Below are positions 42,569 through 50,970 of a DNA stretch of 64,000 nucleotides, piece by piece. A model generated the notes under the pieces. That model did not search any database. It saw only the letters and a list, made by a program, of their open reading frames with translations, and was not told where the DNA came from. Source of the DNA: JAFDWR01 sp038216655 (GTDB lineage Bacteria; Armatimonadota; Fimbriimonadia; Fimbriimonadales; Fimbriimonadaceae); contig JBBQPZ010000001.1 of the NCBI GenBank assembly GCA_038216655.1, positions 372,001 through 436,000 on the forward strand, given 5' to 3'. The stretch's first letter is position 1. Every line of letters begins with the position of its first letter. The position numbers and the translations under genes were made by a program.

Positions 42569-42922
42569 CTAGGCCAGGTTGAACTTCCAACCCGGCGTCC
42601 GGCTCATGAGATTCCAAGCCAACGCAAGCTCGGCCATCCAAAGGAACTGCCGAACCGAACCACCCTGCCCGGTGCACTCGATCAAGACGCGGTCGCCCAT
42701 CGGGGTCATCGCCAGGTAAGCGGTCTTCACGTCGATATCGACGCAACGACCTTCAAGCACGTCATAGACCGAATCGAGCGGAACCTGGACGTGAGGCAAA
42801 TGGTCGTTTCCCAGGCAGGAAAGGTCAAACTCGACCTTGCCCTCATCACGCCGGTTTAGCACAAGGAAGGGGTATTTCCCGAACGCCGTCTGATGCACCG
42901 AATGAACGCGAAAGCTCTGCAT
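42569..42922 (-). CDS. hypothetical protein (117 aa)
   Basis: The start at 42922 is chosen because AAGGGG lies 9-10 bases upstream; the frame stays open to 43015 but that part is not protein-like. The product, MQSFRVHSVHQTAFGKYPF to PGWKFNLA, is a compact beta-rich protein with VDIDVKTAYLAMTPMGDRVLIECTG and a tryptophan-containing helix (FLWMAELALAWNLM). No signal, no known family. It lies between exported-protein genes on the same strand. Confidence 0.55.
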   Translation of the reverse strand: MQSFRVHSVHQTAFGKYPFLVLNRRDEGKVEFDLSCLGNDHLPHVQVPLDSVYDVLEGRCVDIDVKTAYLAMTPMGDRVLIECTGQGGSVRQFLWMAELALAWNLMSRTPGWKFNLA

Positions 42923-43030
42923 GTTCCATACCCCTTTTGATTTTCCGTCACTCCTATTGTAAGCCAGCTTTCTCTGATATGCTGGTGAAATTGCGGGTTT
43001 CGGCACAAAGAGCACAGAGTCAACGGGCAG

Positions 43031-43930
43031 CTAGGCGTCCACTTCGGACTTGTAGAAGCTGACTCGGCTCGGGTCGTTCGGGTCGACCTTAACCTGGAGG
43101 ATTTTCCCGGCCTGGTAGTGCGGCCATGAACGCTCACTGATGATGCCCGTAGCTTCCGCGGGGTACGGCGCGCCGTCGTCCGGCATCACAGTGAGCGTAA
43201 TCCGCGTCCCCTGGTTGTTGCCGTTCACAAAAATGTTGAGGGGATGCACCTCGATCACCGCCGCCTTGGCGGTGACCCCCGTCTGCCTCAACTCCTGTAG
43301 CTGATCCTCCGCCCTTTGCAGCAGTGCCGAGGCCGCCTCGGAATCCATTGTGGGAGATGCGATGAGCGATTGGCCCGAAGCGACCGCTTGATCCAGGCCA
43401 TTCTGCTTCATAAACTCGACGACCTCATTCGCATCGACAGACGGGGCGGCTTCGGAAGTTTGGCTTGAGGTCCCACCCGCGGGCCCCCCCACCGTGATCG
43501 TATCGCCAACCATCACGACGTGGGCCAGGTTCGCCGGGTCGTACTTCACCTTCAGCCATGCTCCAACGGGAGGAATCTGAACCCGCGAGACCGCCATTTC
43601 GAGTGAAGCCGCAAACGGGGCACCGCCCTTCGGCTGGACGTTGAGACTCAGGCGCACTCCGTAATCGAGGTCGTTGAAGGTTATCTGCAGGTCCTTCACG
43701 CCGGTGATCTGTGCGTCGGCCTCGACTCCGGTCAGTTCCAACTTTCGGTCCGCCTTTGTGGGAACCGAAATCACGCGGAACAAGAAAAGCGATGCCGCGC
43801 CGATTCCCACGATCATCAACACGATCCCGAGCAGGGAATTGACGTTCCCCATCACCCACAGCCCACCCACGAGACAGACCGCCAAAATCGGCAGGAAAAT
43901 CAGGAGCGAGATGAAGTAGCGGTTGACCAT
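43031..43930 (-). CDS. membrane protein with two repeated beta domains
   Basis: 299 residues. Two N-terminal hydrophobic helices (about 5-27 and 31-53) precede two homologous soluble modules. Each has a strand set ending ...YDPANLAHVVM or ...VDPNDPSRVSF, with GVRLSLNVQPKGGAPFAASLEMAVSR and TRITLTVMPDDGAPYPAEATGIIS as equivalent segments; the linker is Ser/Ala rich. This resembles DUF3592-like or short membrane-anchored proteins in which a domain duplicated. A helical stretch (SALLQRAEDQLQELRQTG) lies between. Role unknown. It starts 27 bases after the guaA stop, so may be co-transcribed. Confidence 0.6.
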   Translation of the reverse strand: MVNRYFISLLIFLPILAVCLVGGLWVMGNVNSLLGIVLMIVGIGAASLFLFRVISVPTKADRKLELTGVEADAQITGVKDLQITFNDLDYGVRLSLNVQPKGGAPFAASLEMAVSRVQIPPVGAWLKVKYDPANLAHVVMVGDTITVGGPAGGTSSQTSEAAPSVDANEVVEFMKQNGLDQAVASGQSLIASPTMDSEAASALLQRAEDQLQELRQTGVTAKAAVIEVHPLNIFVNGNNQGTRITLTVMPDDGAPYPAEATGIISERSWPHYQAGKILQVKVDPNDPSRVSFYKSEVDA

Positions 43931-43957
43931 CGCGCCCCCAGTATCGCACTCAAGAGG

Positions 43958-45505
43958 CTATTCGAGTTCAATCGTGGCCGGAGGCTTGCTGGTCAGGTCG
44001 TAGAACACGCGGTTCACGCCCTGCACTTCGTTCACGATCCGGGTCGCGATGTGCTCCAGGGCGTCAAACGGAATCGCGACGGCCTTCGCAGTCATCGCGT
44101 CTTCACTCTCCACCGCCCGAAGCACAATCGGCTGCTCGTAGGTTCGCTCGTCACCCATGACGCCGACCGACTTCACGTCGAGCAGCGCCGCATAGCTCTG
44201 CCAAATCCCCTTGTTGAGACCGCGATCCTTGAGCACGGATCGAAAGATCCAGTCCGCGTCCTGGACCATCCGACACCGTTCGGGAGTGACCTCTCCCAGA
44301 ATCCGAACTCCGAGTCCCGGGCCAGGGAACGGTTCGCGATCGACCATTTCGTCGGGCAAACCAAGCCGCCGACCCACTTCCCTAACCTCGTCCTTGAACA
44401 GCCAACGCAGCGGCTCGATCACCTTCAGCCGCATCCAGTCGGGGAGCCCGCCCACGTTGTGGTGCGTCTTGATCTTCGCCGCGGTCGGGGAGCCGGACTC
44501 GATCACGTCGGGATAGAGCGTGCCCTGAGCGAGAAAGTCGCATCCGGCAAGCTCGTTGGCGTGGTCTTCAAAGACTCGGACGAACTGCTCGCCGATGATC
44601 TTGCGCTTGCGCTCGGGGTCCTTCTCGCCCGCGAGTGCTCCGAAGAAGCGGTCGTGCTCGCGAAACGCCCTGAGGTTCGCGTGGAAGTGCCCGTCGAAGG
44701 TCTCGATGACCTGATCCGCTTCGTTCTTGCGCAGCAATCCGTGGTCGACAAACACGCAAACCGCGCGCTCGCCGATCGCGCGGATCAGGAGTGCGGCCAT
44801 CACCGCCGAATCGACGCCGCCGGAAACCGCGCAAAGCACCTTTCCATCTGGCCCGACCTGCTCGCGAATCTTGGCGATCTCCTCGTCGATGAAGTTCTGG
44901 GCACTCCAGTCGCGCTTGAGACCAGCCCGATCGAGGAACTCGGTCAAGAGGGCTTTGCCGCCCGGAGTGTGGGTGACTTCGGGATGAAACTGAACGCCGA
45001 ACTGCAGTTTCTCTGCATCCTCCATCGCCGCCACCGGGCAACTGTCGGTCGTGGCCGTAACGGAGAATCCTGGCGGGACCTCAAGCACCTGATCGCCATG
45101 GGACATCCAGACGTCGTCGCTGGTCAGGCTCGCGACCAACGGTCGTACCGACCCCGGCGCACGCGCACCTTCGCCGAGCGTAAGGTGGCGCTGGCCATAC
45201 TCCTTGTGATCCGAGGTCTCGACGCGACCGCCAAGGCGATGCGCCATGAGCTGTTGGCCGTAGCAAATGCCGAGGTACGGAATCCCCTCAAGGATCGACA
45301 GATCAAGGGTCGGGGCGTTCTCTTCAAGGACAGATCGAGGCCCGCCAGAGAGAATCACCGCCGCGGGTTTCACGTCCGCGATCTTCTGAGCCGCGGTGGT
45401 CCAAGGGACCATTTCGGAGTAAACGCCGTTTTCGCGCACCCGCCGGACGATCAGTTGAGTGTACTGACCACCGAAGTCAACGACAAGCACCGTTTGGTGG
45501 GCCAT
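43958..45505 (-). CDS. guaA: GMP synthase (glutamine-hydrolysing)
   Basis: 515 residues. The class I glutamine amidotransferase domain (about 5-195) has the nucleophile Cys81 in LGICYGQQ and downstream FHPEVTHT. The ATP pyrophosphatase domain has the PP-loop SGGVDS (about 228-233), followed by the C-terminal dimerisation domain with PGLGVRILGEVT and ATRIVNEVQGVNRVFYDLTSKPPATIE. It converts XMP to GMP. Length is normal. The IS110 element is inserted a short distance upstream, so its promoter region (45506 to about 45560) is only a few dozen bases from foreign DNA. Confidence 0.96.
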   Translation of the reverse strand: MAHQTVLVVDFGGQYTQLIVRRVRENGVYSEMVPWTTAAQKIADVKPAAVILSGGPRSVLEENAPTLDLSILEGIPYLGICYGQQLMAHRLGGRVETSDHKEYGQRHLTLGEGARAPGSVRPLVASLTSDDVWMSHGDQVLEVPPGFSVTATTDSCPVAAMEDAEKLQFGVQFHPEVTHTPGGKALLTEFLDRAGLKRDWSAQNFIDEEIAKIREQVGPDGKVLCAVSGGVDSAVMAALLIRAIGERAVCVFVDHGLLRKNEADQVIETFDGHFHANLRAFREHDRFFGALAGEKDPERKRKIIGEQFVRVFEDHANELAGCDFLAQGTLYPDVIESGSPTAAKIKTHHNVGGLPDWMRLKVIEPLRWLFKDEVREVGRRLGLPDEMVDREPFPGPGLGVRILGEVTPERCRMVQDADWIFRSVLKDRGLNKGIWQSYAALLDVKSVGVMGDERTYEQPIVLRAVESEDAMTAKAVAIPFDALEHIATRIVNEVQGVNRVFYDLTSKPPATIELE

Positions 45506-45565
45506 AGAAGCGCTTAGTTTGGCACGGATTCGCCCCGCGAGGGCTCGGTTTCTCCGCTTGTAATA

Positions 45566-45697
45566 ATCCTAAGCAGGATCACCCGGTCGATAGTGCACGT
45601 TCTTCGCTAGAGTTAGAGACTCGTTCCAGAGATAGTGCGCGGCCGGGATCGCCTGCAAGGCCTGGACGGTATCCAGTGGAGGCGACATCAACTCGCC
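45566..45697 (+). ncRNA. candidate IS110 bridge RNA (seekRNA) region
   Basis: Four short stem-loops occur in the 5' non-coding part of the element: ATCCT-AAGC-AGGAT (45566-45579), GCCT-GCA-AGGC (45651-45661), CTGGA-CGGTA-TCCAG (45662-45676) and GGCGA-CATCAAC-TCGCC (45681-45697). IS110-group elements encode their bridge RNA between the left end and the transposase, which is this position. The loops would carry the target- and donor-guiding bases. RNA boundaries are unknown. Confidence 0.4.
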
Positions 45698-45756
45698 CTT
45701 GCCACGATTGTACAAGCTGAGGGCGCAGAGGATGAGATCCACAAGGAGGAAGCAAA

Positions 45757-46704
45757 GTGCTTTATTGTGGGATCGATGTTTCGAAGTTGACGCTGGATGC
45801 TGCGGTTTGGAGCGAGGGGAAGAAGGTCAGGTTCGGCCAATTCGCCAACAACTCGGAGGGGTTTGAAGAGCTCATTAAGTGGGCCGGTGAAGTGGATAAG
45901 TTCGCCATGGAAGCGACCGGGCCGTATCACAAGGCGCTTTTTCGCAGCCTGAGAGAACGCGGTCTTGTGGCCATCTGCTACAACCCGTTTCGCGCTCGCA
46001 GGCTGGCCGAGGGCATGGGCGAGCTCAACAAGGACGACAAGGTCGATGCTCTGCTTCTGGCTAGAGCCGTGGCCAACTTATCCACCGAGCCCACGGCGGC
46101 ACCCAGGCTTGTGTGTGAAGCTGCCCAAGAGCTGTCTCGGCGCATTCAGCAGAGGGTCACTAACCGGGGCAAGGACAAGGTTCGCCTAGAGGAGCCTCGA
46201 ACCTCAGACCTGGTCCGCGCCTCGCTTAAGCGAAGCATTGCCTGGCATGACCAGGAGGTTAAGCTCTTGGAGGCCGAGCTCGACGCCTTGATCGCAAGTG
46301 ATCCCGAGCTCAAAGAGCGCCGTCGCCTCATGCTCTCGGTTCCCAACATCGGTCCCAAGACGGCCAGAATCCTTGTCACCGAGCTCCCCGAGGACCTTCA
46401 TGACCCCAAGGAGGCGGTGGGCCTTGCCGGCCTTGCTCCCAAGCGTCGCCGTTCTGGGACAAGCCTGAACGCACCCGACCGGATCTCACGCTGCTGCAAC
46501 CAAAGGCTCAAACGAGCGCTCTACATGCCCGCCATCCAGTCCCTGCGGTGGAAGGATCGAGACCTCGCCCTCTTCCATGCCCGACTCGTCGCGGCGGGCA
46601 AGCACAAGCAGCAAGCCACCGTCGCGGTCATGAGGAAGATCCTCACCCGAGTCCTCGCCGTTCTCACACGAAAAACACCCTGGGAAGTGCGCACTACCCC
46701 TTGA
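45757..46704 (+). CDS. IS110-family transposase/recombinase
   Basis: 315 residues, GTG start with AAGGAGG 7 bases upstream. The N-terminal RuvC-like DEDD domain has D7 (YCGIDVSK), E52 (MEATGPYH), D94 and D97 (KDDKVDALLLA). A coiled-coil (about 160-190) leads to the C-terminal Tnp_20 domain with SVPNIGPKTARILVTELPE, VGLAGLAPKRRRSGTSLN and the candidate catalytic Ser233. IS110 proteins recombine DNA guided by a bridge RNA made by the element. All recognised residues are present, so the copy may be active. Its strong Shine-Dalgarno contrasts with the largely Shine-Dalgarno-free neighbours, in line with foreign origin. Confidence 0.93.
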   Translation: MLYCGIDVSKLTLDAAVWSEGKKVRFGQFANNSEGFEELIKWAGEVDKFAMEATGPYHKALFRSLRERGLVAICYNPFRARRLAEGMGELNKDDKVDALLLARAVANLSTEPTAAPRLVCEAAQELSRRIQQRVTNRGKDKVRLEEPRTSDLVRASLKRSIAWHDQEVKLLEAELDALIASDPELKERRRLMLSVPNIGPKTARILVTELPEDLHDPKEAVGLAGLAPKRRRSGTSLNAPDRISRCCNQRLKRALYMPAIQSLRWKDRDLALFHARLVAAGKHKQQATVAVMRKILTRVLAVLTRKTPWEVRTTP

Positions 46705-46743
46705 CATCATCAACGGTATCTCTGGATGACGGACCCAAAAGCA

Positions 46744-46769
46744 GACAAAGGAACCTTGACAGCCTACTG
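46744..46769. repeat. solo end of the 16379-type palindrome
   Basis: TTGACAGCCTACTG (46756-46769) is the exact complement of 16376-16389, and 12 further bases to its left match at most positions. It lies about 40-65 bases after the IS110 gene. Confidence 0.5.
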
Positions 46770-46849
46770 GACGCCCTAGTCGAATCGCATGACCCCATCA
46801 CAAACCGCGTAGGTTGGTTGACTTCCTGCCTTCCCAAAAACCATGAAAG

Positions 46850-46951
46850 TGTCTTTCCGACCGACGCCGCTCACCCGACCACGGATTTGTAGCCAAGTTT
46901 GGAAGCGGCGGACGGAGGAATCTGACCGGAATCGCATATTGCTCGTCTCCC
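46850..46951. repeat. partial copy C of the 190 bp MITE-like repeat
   Basis: Starts TGTCTTTCCGACCGACG and keeps the landmarks GGACGGAGGAATCTGACCG and CGTCTCCC in the same order as copies A and B, then loses similarity half-way. Confidence 0.55.
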
Positions 46952-47160
46952 AAGCACAAACTCGGCAACCGAAACCGAGCCGCCCCGACCAGTTGACAAA
47001 AGCCCATCCCAAGCACGTAGAGGCATGACCACAAACAAACCACCACTACCAAGGAATTGCCGGATTACCAACGTGGGTAAGCAGGTTGAGTGAGTGAAAC
47101 GGGAGAGCTCCCGACCTCCCGCTTCGAATCGTCAACCACGTCGATCCATTCACCGTCGGC
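46952..47160. other. remainder of the gap between IS110 and miaB
   Basis: The 456 bases from the transposase stop to the miaB stop hold the solo palindrome end, repeat copy C and no supported gene; from 46952 on I see nothing recognisable. Confidence 0.5.
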
Positions 47161-48531
47161 TCAGGCCAAGCGCCCCGACAATCCCCAAGGGTGGGCTTCC
47201 GTCGCCGTGACCTGCACCAACGACCCGCGCAACGAAGCATCGCCCGGAAAGTGCATCATCCGGAACTCCCGGCTGTAGCCCTGAAGCAGTTCGGGACGCT
47301 TCGGCGAGGTGCCCTCGACCAGCACCTCAAAGGTCTGGCCGACCAGAGCCTCATTGATCCCCAACGTAATCGAGTTCTGCAGCGCGATCAGCCGCGCTAG
47401 GCGCTCCATCTTGACCGGCTGCGGCACCTGCTCCATCTCGGCCGCAGGTGTCCCCGGACGGATCGAGTAGTGGAACATATACGCGCCGTCGAAGCGAACC
47501 CGCTGAATCACGTCGAGCGTCGCGGAGAACTCATCCTCGGTCTCGCCCGGGAAGCCGACAATGATGTCCGTGGTGAGCCCGATGCCGGGGATCTTGGCGC
47601 GCAGCTCCTCGACGATCGCCGCATAGCTCTCAACCGAATAGAGCCGCTTCATCCGCTTGAGCAAATCGTCGTGACCTGCCTGAATCGGCATGTGGCAATG
47701 CTCCATCACCGAGGGACAGTCCCGAATCGTCTCGATCAGGTCGGTCTTGAAGTCGCGAGGGTAGGGCGAAGTGTATCGAATACGACGAAGGCCCACAATT
47801 TCGTTGAGCTTCCAGAGAAGCTGCCCAAACGGCACCTTCCCTTCCGGCATGTTCTTCCCGTAGGAGTTGACCGTCTGGCCCAACAAGGTGACTTCCCGCG
47901 TGCCGTGGGCAACGAGCTTCTCGACTTCCTCCACGATGTCGACGGTCGGACGGCTCCGCTCACGACCTCGCGTCGTGGGAACGATGCAGAAAGTGCAGAA
48001 CTTGTCGCAGCCGTATTGGATCGGGACGAACGCCTTCAGCTTCTCGCCGTGACGCACCTCGCGCCGAGGCATCTCCTCGACTACCGCACCCTGCCGAACC
48101 GGAAGATCGACTCGCTTCTGGAACCGCCTGTTCTGCAGCGCCTCCTCAACCAGGGCGGGAATCTGGGAAACTTGGCCGGTGCCAATTACGAAGTCCACAT
48201 GCGGGGCGCGTTGACGAATCTCGTCCGCTCGTAGCTGCGCCATGCACCCGCAGACCCCAAGGATGATCTCGGGGCGCGACTTCTTGAGCGGGATCAGCTC
48301 TCCAAGCATCGAGAACGCCTTGTCCTCCGGCTTCTTTCGCACCGAACAAGTGTTCAGTAGGATGACCTGCGCGGAGTGGATCGAATCGGAGCGGGAGAAG
48401 CCGATGCTTTCGAGGTACAGACCCATCTGCTCAGAGTCCTCCTCATTCATCTGGCAGCCCCAGGTCTGGACGAAGTAGGTACCGCGCTCAACCTTTGGCC
48501 GGGCGTTCATCAGTTGGAGCGTGGCGGCCAT
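47161..48531 (-). CDS. miaB: tRNA-2-methylthio-N6-dimethylallyladenosine synthase
   Basis: 456 residues. The N-terminal methylthiotransferase domain holds three Fe-S cysteines, C26 (QTWGCQMNE), C62 (NTCSVR) and C96 (GCMAQ). The radical-SAM CxxxCxxC is C175/C179/C182 (YGCDKFCTFC). A C-terminal TRAM domain follows (LVGQTFEVLVEG to LVQVTATEA). The IPTRGRERSR-like stretch (VPTTRGRERSRP) and SVRKKPEDKAF are characteristic of MiaB rather than RimO or MtaB. It methylthiolates i6A37 in tRNAs. A TAAACT box is 11 bases upstream of the ATG. mnmA, another tRNA-thiolation gene, lies 1.2 kb away. Confidence 0.94.
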   Translation of the reverse strand: MAATLQLMNARPKVERGTYFVQTWGCQMNEEDSEQMGLYLESIGFSRSDSIHSAQVILLNTCSVRKKPEDKAFSMLGELIPLKKSRPEIILGVCGCMAQLRADEIRQRAPHVDFVIGTGQVSQIPALVEEALQNRRFQKRVDLPVRQGAVVEEMPRREVRHGEKLKAFVPIQYGCDKFCTFCIVPTTRGRERSRPTVDIVEEVEKLVAHGTREVTLLGQTVNSYGKNMPEGKVPFGQLLWKLNEIVGLRRIRYTSPYPRDFKTDLIETIRDCPSVMEHCHMPIQAGHDDLLKRMKRLYSVESYAAIVEELRAKIPGIGLTTDIIVGFPGETEDEFSATLDVIQRVRFDGAYMFHYSIRPGTPAAEMEQVPQPVKMERLARLIALQNSITLGINEALVGQTFEVLVEGTSPKRPELLQGYSREFRMMHFPGDASLRGSLVQVTATEAHPWGLSGRLA

Positions 48532-48542
48532 GGGTTAAAGGG

Positions 48543-48548
48543 AGTTTA
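48543..48548 (-). promoter_or_regulatory. -10 like TAAACT before miaB
   Basis: TAAACT on the minus strand, 11 bases before the ATG; 51 bases from the divergent TATACT box of the VKOR gene. Confidence 0.4.
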
Positions 48549-48598
48549 CCTTTTGGAACCCATTGAACCTGCTGGGCGTTGCTGGAGGGGCAAGGACG

Positions 48599-48604
48599 TA
48601 TACT
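48599..48604 (+). promoter_or_regulatory. -10 like TATACT before the VKOR-DsbA gene
   Basis: TATACT with 8 bases (CTCCCAAA) to the ATG at 48613; no Shine-Dalgarno. Confidence 0.5.
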
Positions 48605-48612
48605 CTCCCAAA

Positions 48613-49764
48613 ATGAACTCAAGGCTCTTTCCACGCCTCGCGCTCGTGCTCTCTTTCGCCGGAATCTTCGTGTCCGGCGTCCTCGCGATCGCCCACGTGA
48701 TCGGGAAGGAAGTGCCATGCGGAATGAGCGGGGGCTGCCACACCGTAGCCGAGCACTGGAGTTCCAAGATGGTCATGGGCATCGACAATGCCTATCTCGG
48801 ACTTGCCGCCTACGTGCTTGTCGCGATCCTCGCCGCACTCCGTCTCTTCGCCCCAACCGTCGGCGGCGGCAAGGTCCTGCTGCTGGCCTACATCGTCACC
48901 CTGGTCGGAACGATATTCAGCGGCTACCTGACCTACCTCGAAGCGTTCGTCATCAACGCTTACTGCATGTGGTGCCTGGCAAGCGCGGCCATTATTACGC
49001 TGCTGATGTTCGTCCACGCCGCCGAATTCCAGCGAAAGGCCACCAACGAGCCCGATACGACCCCCGCCGGACGGTTCGACTTCATCCTGATGGTCAGTTG
49101 CGTGCTCCTCTCCGTCCTCGTCACCGGAGGCACGGCATCCATTCTCGGGGCTCCGATGCAGCCCACGATTGCTCCGATCAGCAAGGAGAAGTACGATCAG
49201 TTTCCGCTTGTCCCGCCTGGGACGAACGTCTTCGGCAAAGTTGACGCGCCGATCACGATCGTAGAGTTCGCCGATCTGCAGTGCCCAATGTGCCGCGCGG
49301 AGTTCCCCAAAGTCAAGGACCTCGTTAGCCGCAGTAACGGCAAGATGCGGCTCATCTTCCGCCACTTCCCTTTAGAGGGTCAAGAGCACAACATGGCGTA
49401 TCCCGCTGCCGGACTGGCCGAGTTCGCCGGCACGAAGGGTAGGTTTTACGAGTTCATCGAGGCCTTCTACTCCGCCGACCCTGAGTCTCTCCATACTCCT
49501 GACGGCATTCTCAAGGTCGCCAAAGACGTAGGACTCGACCTGGACGAAGCGAAGAAGGCGATTCTGGACGAGAAGAGCAAAGCGTTTCAGCGCGTCTCCC
49601 AGGATGTCCAAGCCGCCGCCGCGTATGGCCTCAAGTACACGCCAACCTTTTTCATCTACACCAAGGAAAATGAAGCGAAGCCCGATGTGGCAATGGCGAA
49701 GGACCTTGAGGAATACCTCGGGACCGGACGCTACAAGAAGGTCTTGGGTAATGACGCCCCGTAA
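48613..49764 (+). CDS. VKOR-DsbA fusion (disulfide-forming membrane protein)
   Basis: 383 residues. The N-terminal vitamin K epoxide reductase domain has about four to five helices (10-175) with loop cysteines C36 and C42 and the quinone-side pair C118/C121 (YCMWC). A DsbA-like thioredoxin domain (about 205-383) has CPMC at 224-227 and the cis-proline loop KYTPTFF. Fusion joins oxidant and its regenerating oxidase in one chain: the thioredoxin part oxidises exported proteins outside the membrane, and VKOR passes electrons to quinone. The start at 48613 is taken because the helix follows directly and a TATACT box sits 8 bases upstream. Its last 14 bases overlap mnmA. Confidence 0.88.
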   Translation: MNSRLFPRLALVLSFAGIFVSGVLAIAHVIGKEVPCGMSGGCHTVAEHWSSKMVMGIDNAYLGLAAYVLVAILAALRLFAPTVGGGKVLLLAYIVTLVGTIFSGYLTYLEAFVINAYCMWCLASAAIITLLMFVHAAEFQRKATNEPDTTPAGRFDFILMVSCVLLSVLVTGGTASILGAPMQPTIAPISKEKYDQFPLVPPGTNVFGKVDAPITIVEFADLQCPMCRAEFPKVKDLVSRSNGKMRLIFRHFPLEGQEHNMAYPAAGLAEFAGTKGRFYEFIEAFYSADPESLHTPDGILKVAKDVGLDLDEAKKAILDEKSKAFQRVSQDVQAAAAYGLKYTPTFFIYTKENEAKPDVAMAKDLEEYLGTGRYKKVLGNDAP

Positions 49765-50869
49765 GCGTCGGACCGTGCTCGTCGCCATGTCCGGCGGCGT
49801 CGATTCCTCCGTCGCGGCCGCCCTAATGGTCAGTCGCGGCTACGACGTCATCGGCCTCACGATGCAGATCTGGCAGGAGAGCCAGACCGATCCCCGGCAC
49901 GCCGGCTGCTGCTCGCTCGGCGCGGTTGAGGACGCCCGGCGGGTAGCCAAGAAGCTGGGAATTCCCCACTACGTGATGAACTTCAAAGAGGAATTCCGCC
50001 AAGCCGTCATCGACAACTTCGTCGACGAGTACGTCGCGGGCCGAACCCCAAACCCGTGCGTCCAGTGCAACCGCCACGTCAAGTTCGAGATCCTGATGCA
50101 GAAGATGCGCGAGCTCGGCTGCGATAGGCTGGTCACCGGCCACTACGCCCGCATCCGCAAGCAGGACGGCCATTACCGCCTGATGCGCGCCCGAGGCTCG
50201 GAAAAGGACCAGAGCTACGTGCTCTACATGCTCGGCCAGGACCAGCTTGCCTCGACCTCGTTCCCAATGGGTGAACTGAAGTCCAAGGATGAGGGACGCG
50301 CCCTTGCCCGCGAACTCGGTCTTGGCGTGGCAGACAAGCCGGACAGCCAGGAGATCTGCTTCGTCAGCGAAGCTGGCGGATACCAGGAGTTCCTCAAGAA
50401 GATGCGCCCGGACGCGGTCGCGCCCGGCGAGGTCGTGGATACGGACGGCAACACGATGGGCGAACACGACGGCGTTGCCGGGTTCACCGTTGGTCAGCGC
50501 CGCGGGGTCGGCGTCGCCTCGCGCAGCGGACGCCCGCTGTACGTGCTTGAGCTGAAGCCGAAGGAGCGTCAAGTCGTCGTGGGGGAGGTCGAAGATCTTC
50601 TCACCCGCTTCGTGCCGCTTGAAGAAATGCACTGGGCGGTGCCCGTCGTGCCGACCGCATCAGTCCGGGTGCAGGCAAAGATTCGCTACAACATGGACAT
50701 CCAACCCGCCACCCTGGTCCCCGGCGACGATCCCCACCTGATCTTCGACAAGCCCGTCAAAGCGGTCACCCCCGGCCAGATCGCTGTAGCCTACCGCGGC
50801 CAGTCGGTGTTCGCGGGCGGGACGATCTCGGTCAAGTCCTCCCGTGAGGCACTTCCGCCTCGGACCTAG
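49751..50869 (+). CDS. mnmA: tRNA-specific 2-thiouridylase
   Basis: 372 residues. The PP-loop is SGGVDSS (14-20). Catalytic cysteines are C103 in NPCVQCN and C203 in SQEICFV. The TGHYARI and QSYVLYMLGQDQL stretches are also typical, and a C-terminal beta-barrel domain includes FTVGQRRGVGV. It makes s2U34 in the wobble position of Glu, Gln and Lys tRNAs. The start at 49751 overlaps the VKOR-DsbA gene by 14 bases, implying coupled translation. It ends 101 bases before the class III aminotransferase gene. Confidence 0.94.
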   Translation: MTPRKRRTVLVAMSGGVDSSVAAALMVSRGYDVIGLTMQIWQESQTDPRHAGCCSLGAVEDARRVAKKLGIPHYVMNFKEEFRQAVIDNFVDEYVAGRTPNPCVQCNRHVKFEILMQKMRELGCDRLVTGHYARIRKQDGHYRLMRARGSEKDQSYVLYMLGQDQLASTSFPMGELKSKDEGRALARELGLGVADKPDSQEICFVSEAGGYQEFLKKMRPDAVAPGEVVDTDGNTMGEHDGVAGFTVGQRRGVGVASRSGRPLYVLELKPKERQVVVGEVEDLLTRFVPLEEMHWAVPVVPTASVRVQAKIRYNMDIQPATLVPGDDPHLIFDKPVKAVTPGQIAVAYRGQSVFAGGTISVKSSREALPPRT

Positions 50870-50876
50870 TCTGCCC

Positions 50877-50898
50877 GAACACCAAACACCAAACACCT
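50877..50898. repeat. short CCAAACA/CCAACTC tandem
   Basis: Three units of ACACCAA-type repeat followed by CCCAACTCCAACTCC, in the 101 bases between mnmA and the aminotransferase gene. Confidence 0.45.
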
Positions 50899-50958
50899 TC
50901 TGCCCAACTCCAACTCCGTAACTAACTCCTGGTCCCATTCCTGATAGCCGGCACCCGG

Positions 50959-50964
50959 TATCCT
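50959..50964 (+). promoter_or_regulatory. -10 like TATCCT before the aminotransferase gene
   Basis: TATCCT with 6 bases (CGCGCA) to the ATG at 50971. Confidence 0.5.
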
Positions 50965-50970
50965 CGCGCA

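Larger units (their letters stand above)
45530..46730 (+). mobile_element. IS110-family insertion sequence (ends approximate)
   Basis: Transposase gene plus a structured non-coding leader. IS110 elements lack clear terminal inverted repeats, so the boundaries cannot be fixed by eye; the coordinates given are estimates. The left part lies directly upstream of guaA on the opposite strand. Confidence 0.6.

Noticed and set aside
44051..45517. 488-codon plus-strand frame opposite guaA
   Set aside because: Antisense to guaA; no recognisable domain.
46140..46170. Truncation of the IS110 transposase
   Set aside because: Length (315) and both catalytic halves are complete; the coiled-coil linking region is only slightly shorter than in longer relatives.
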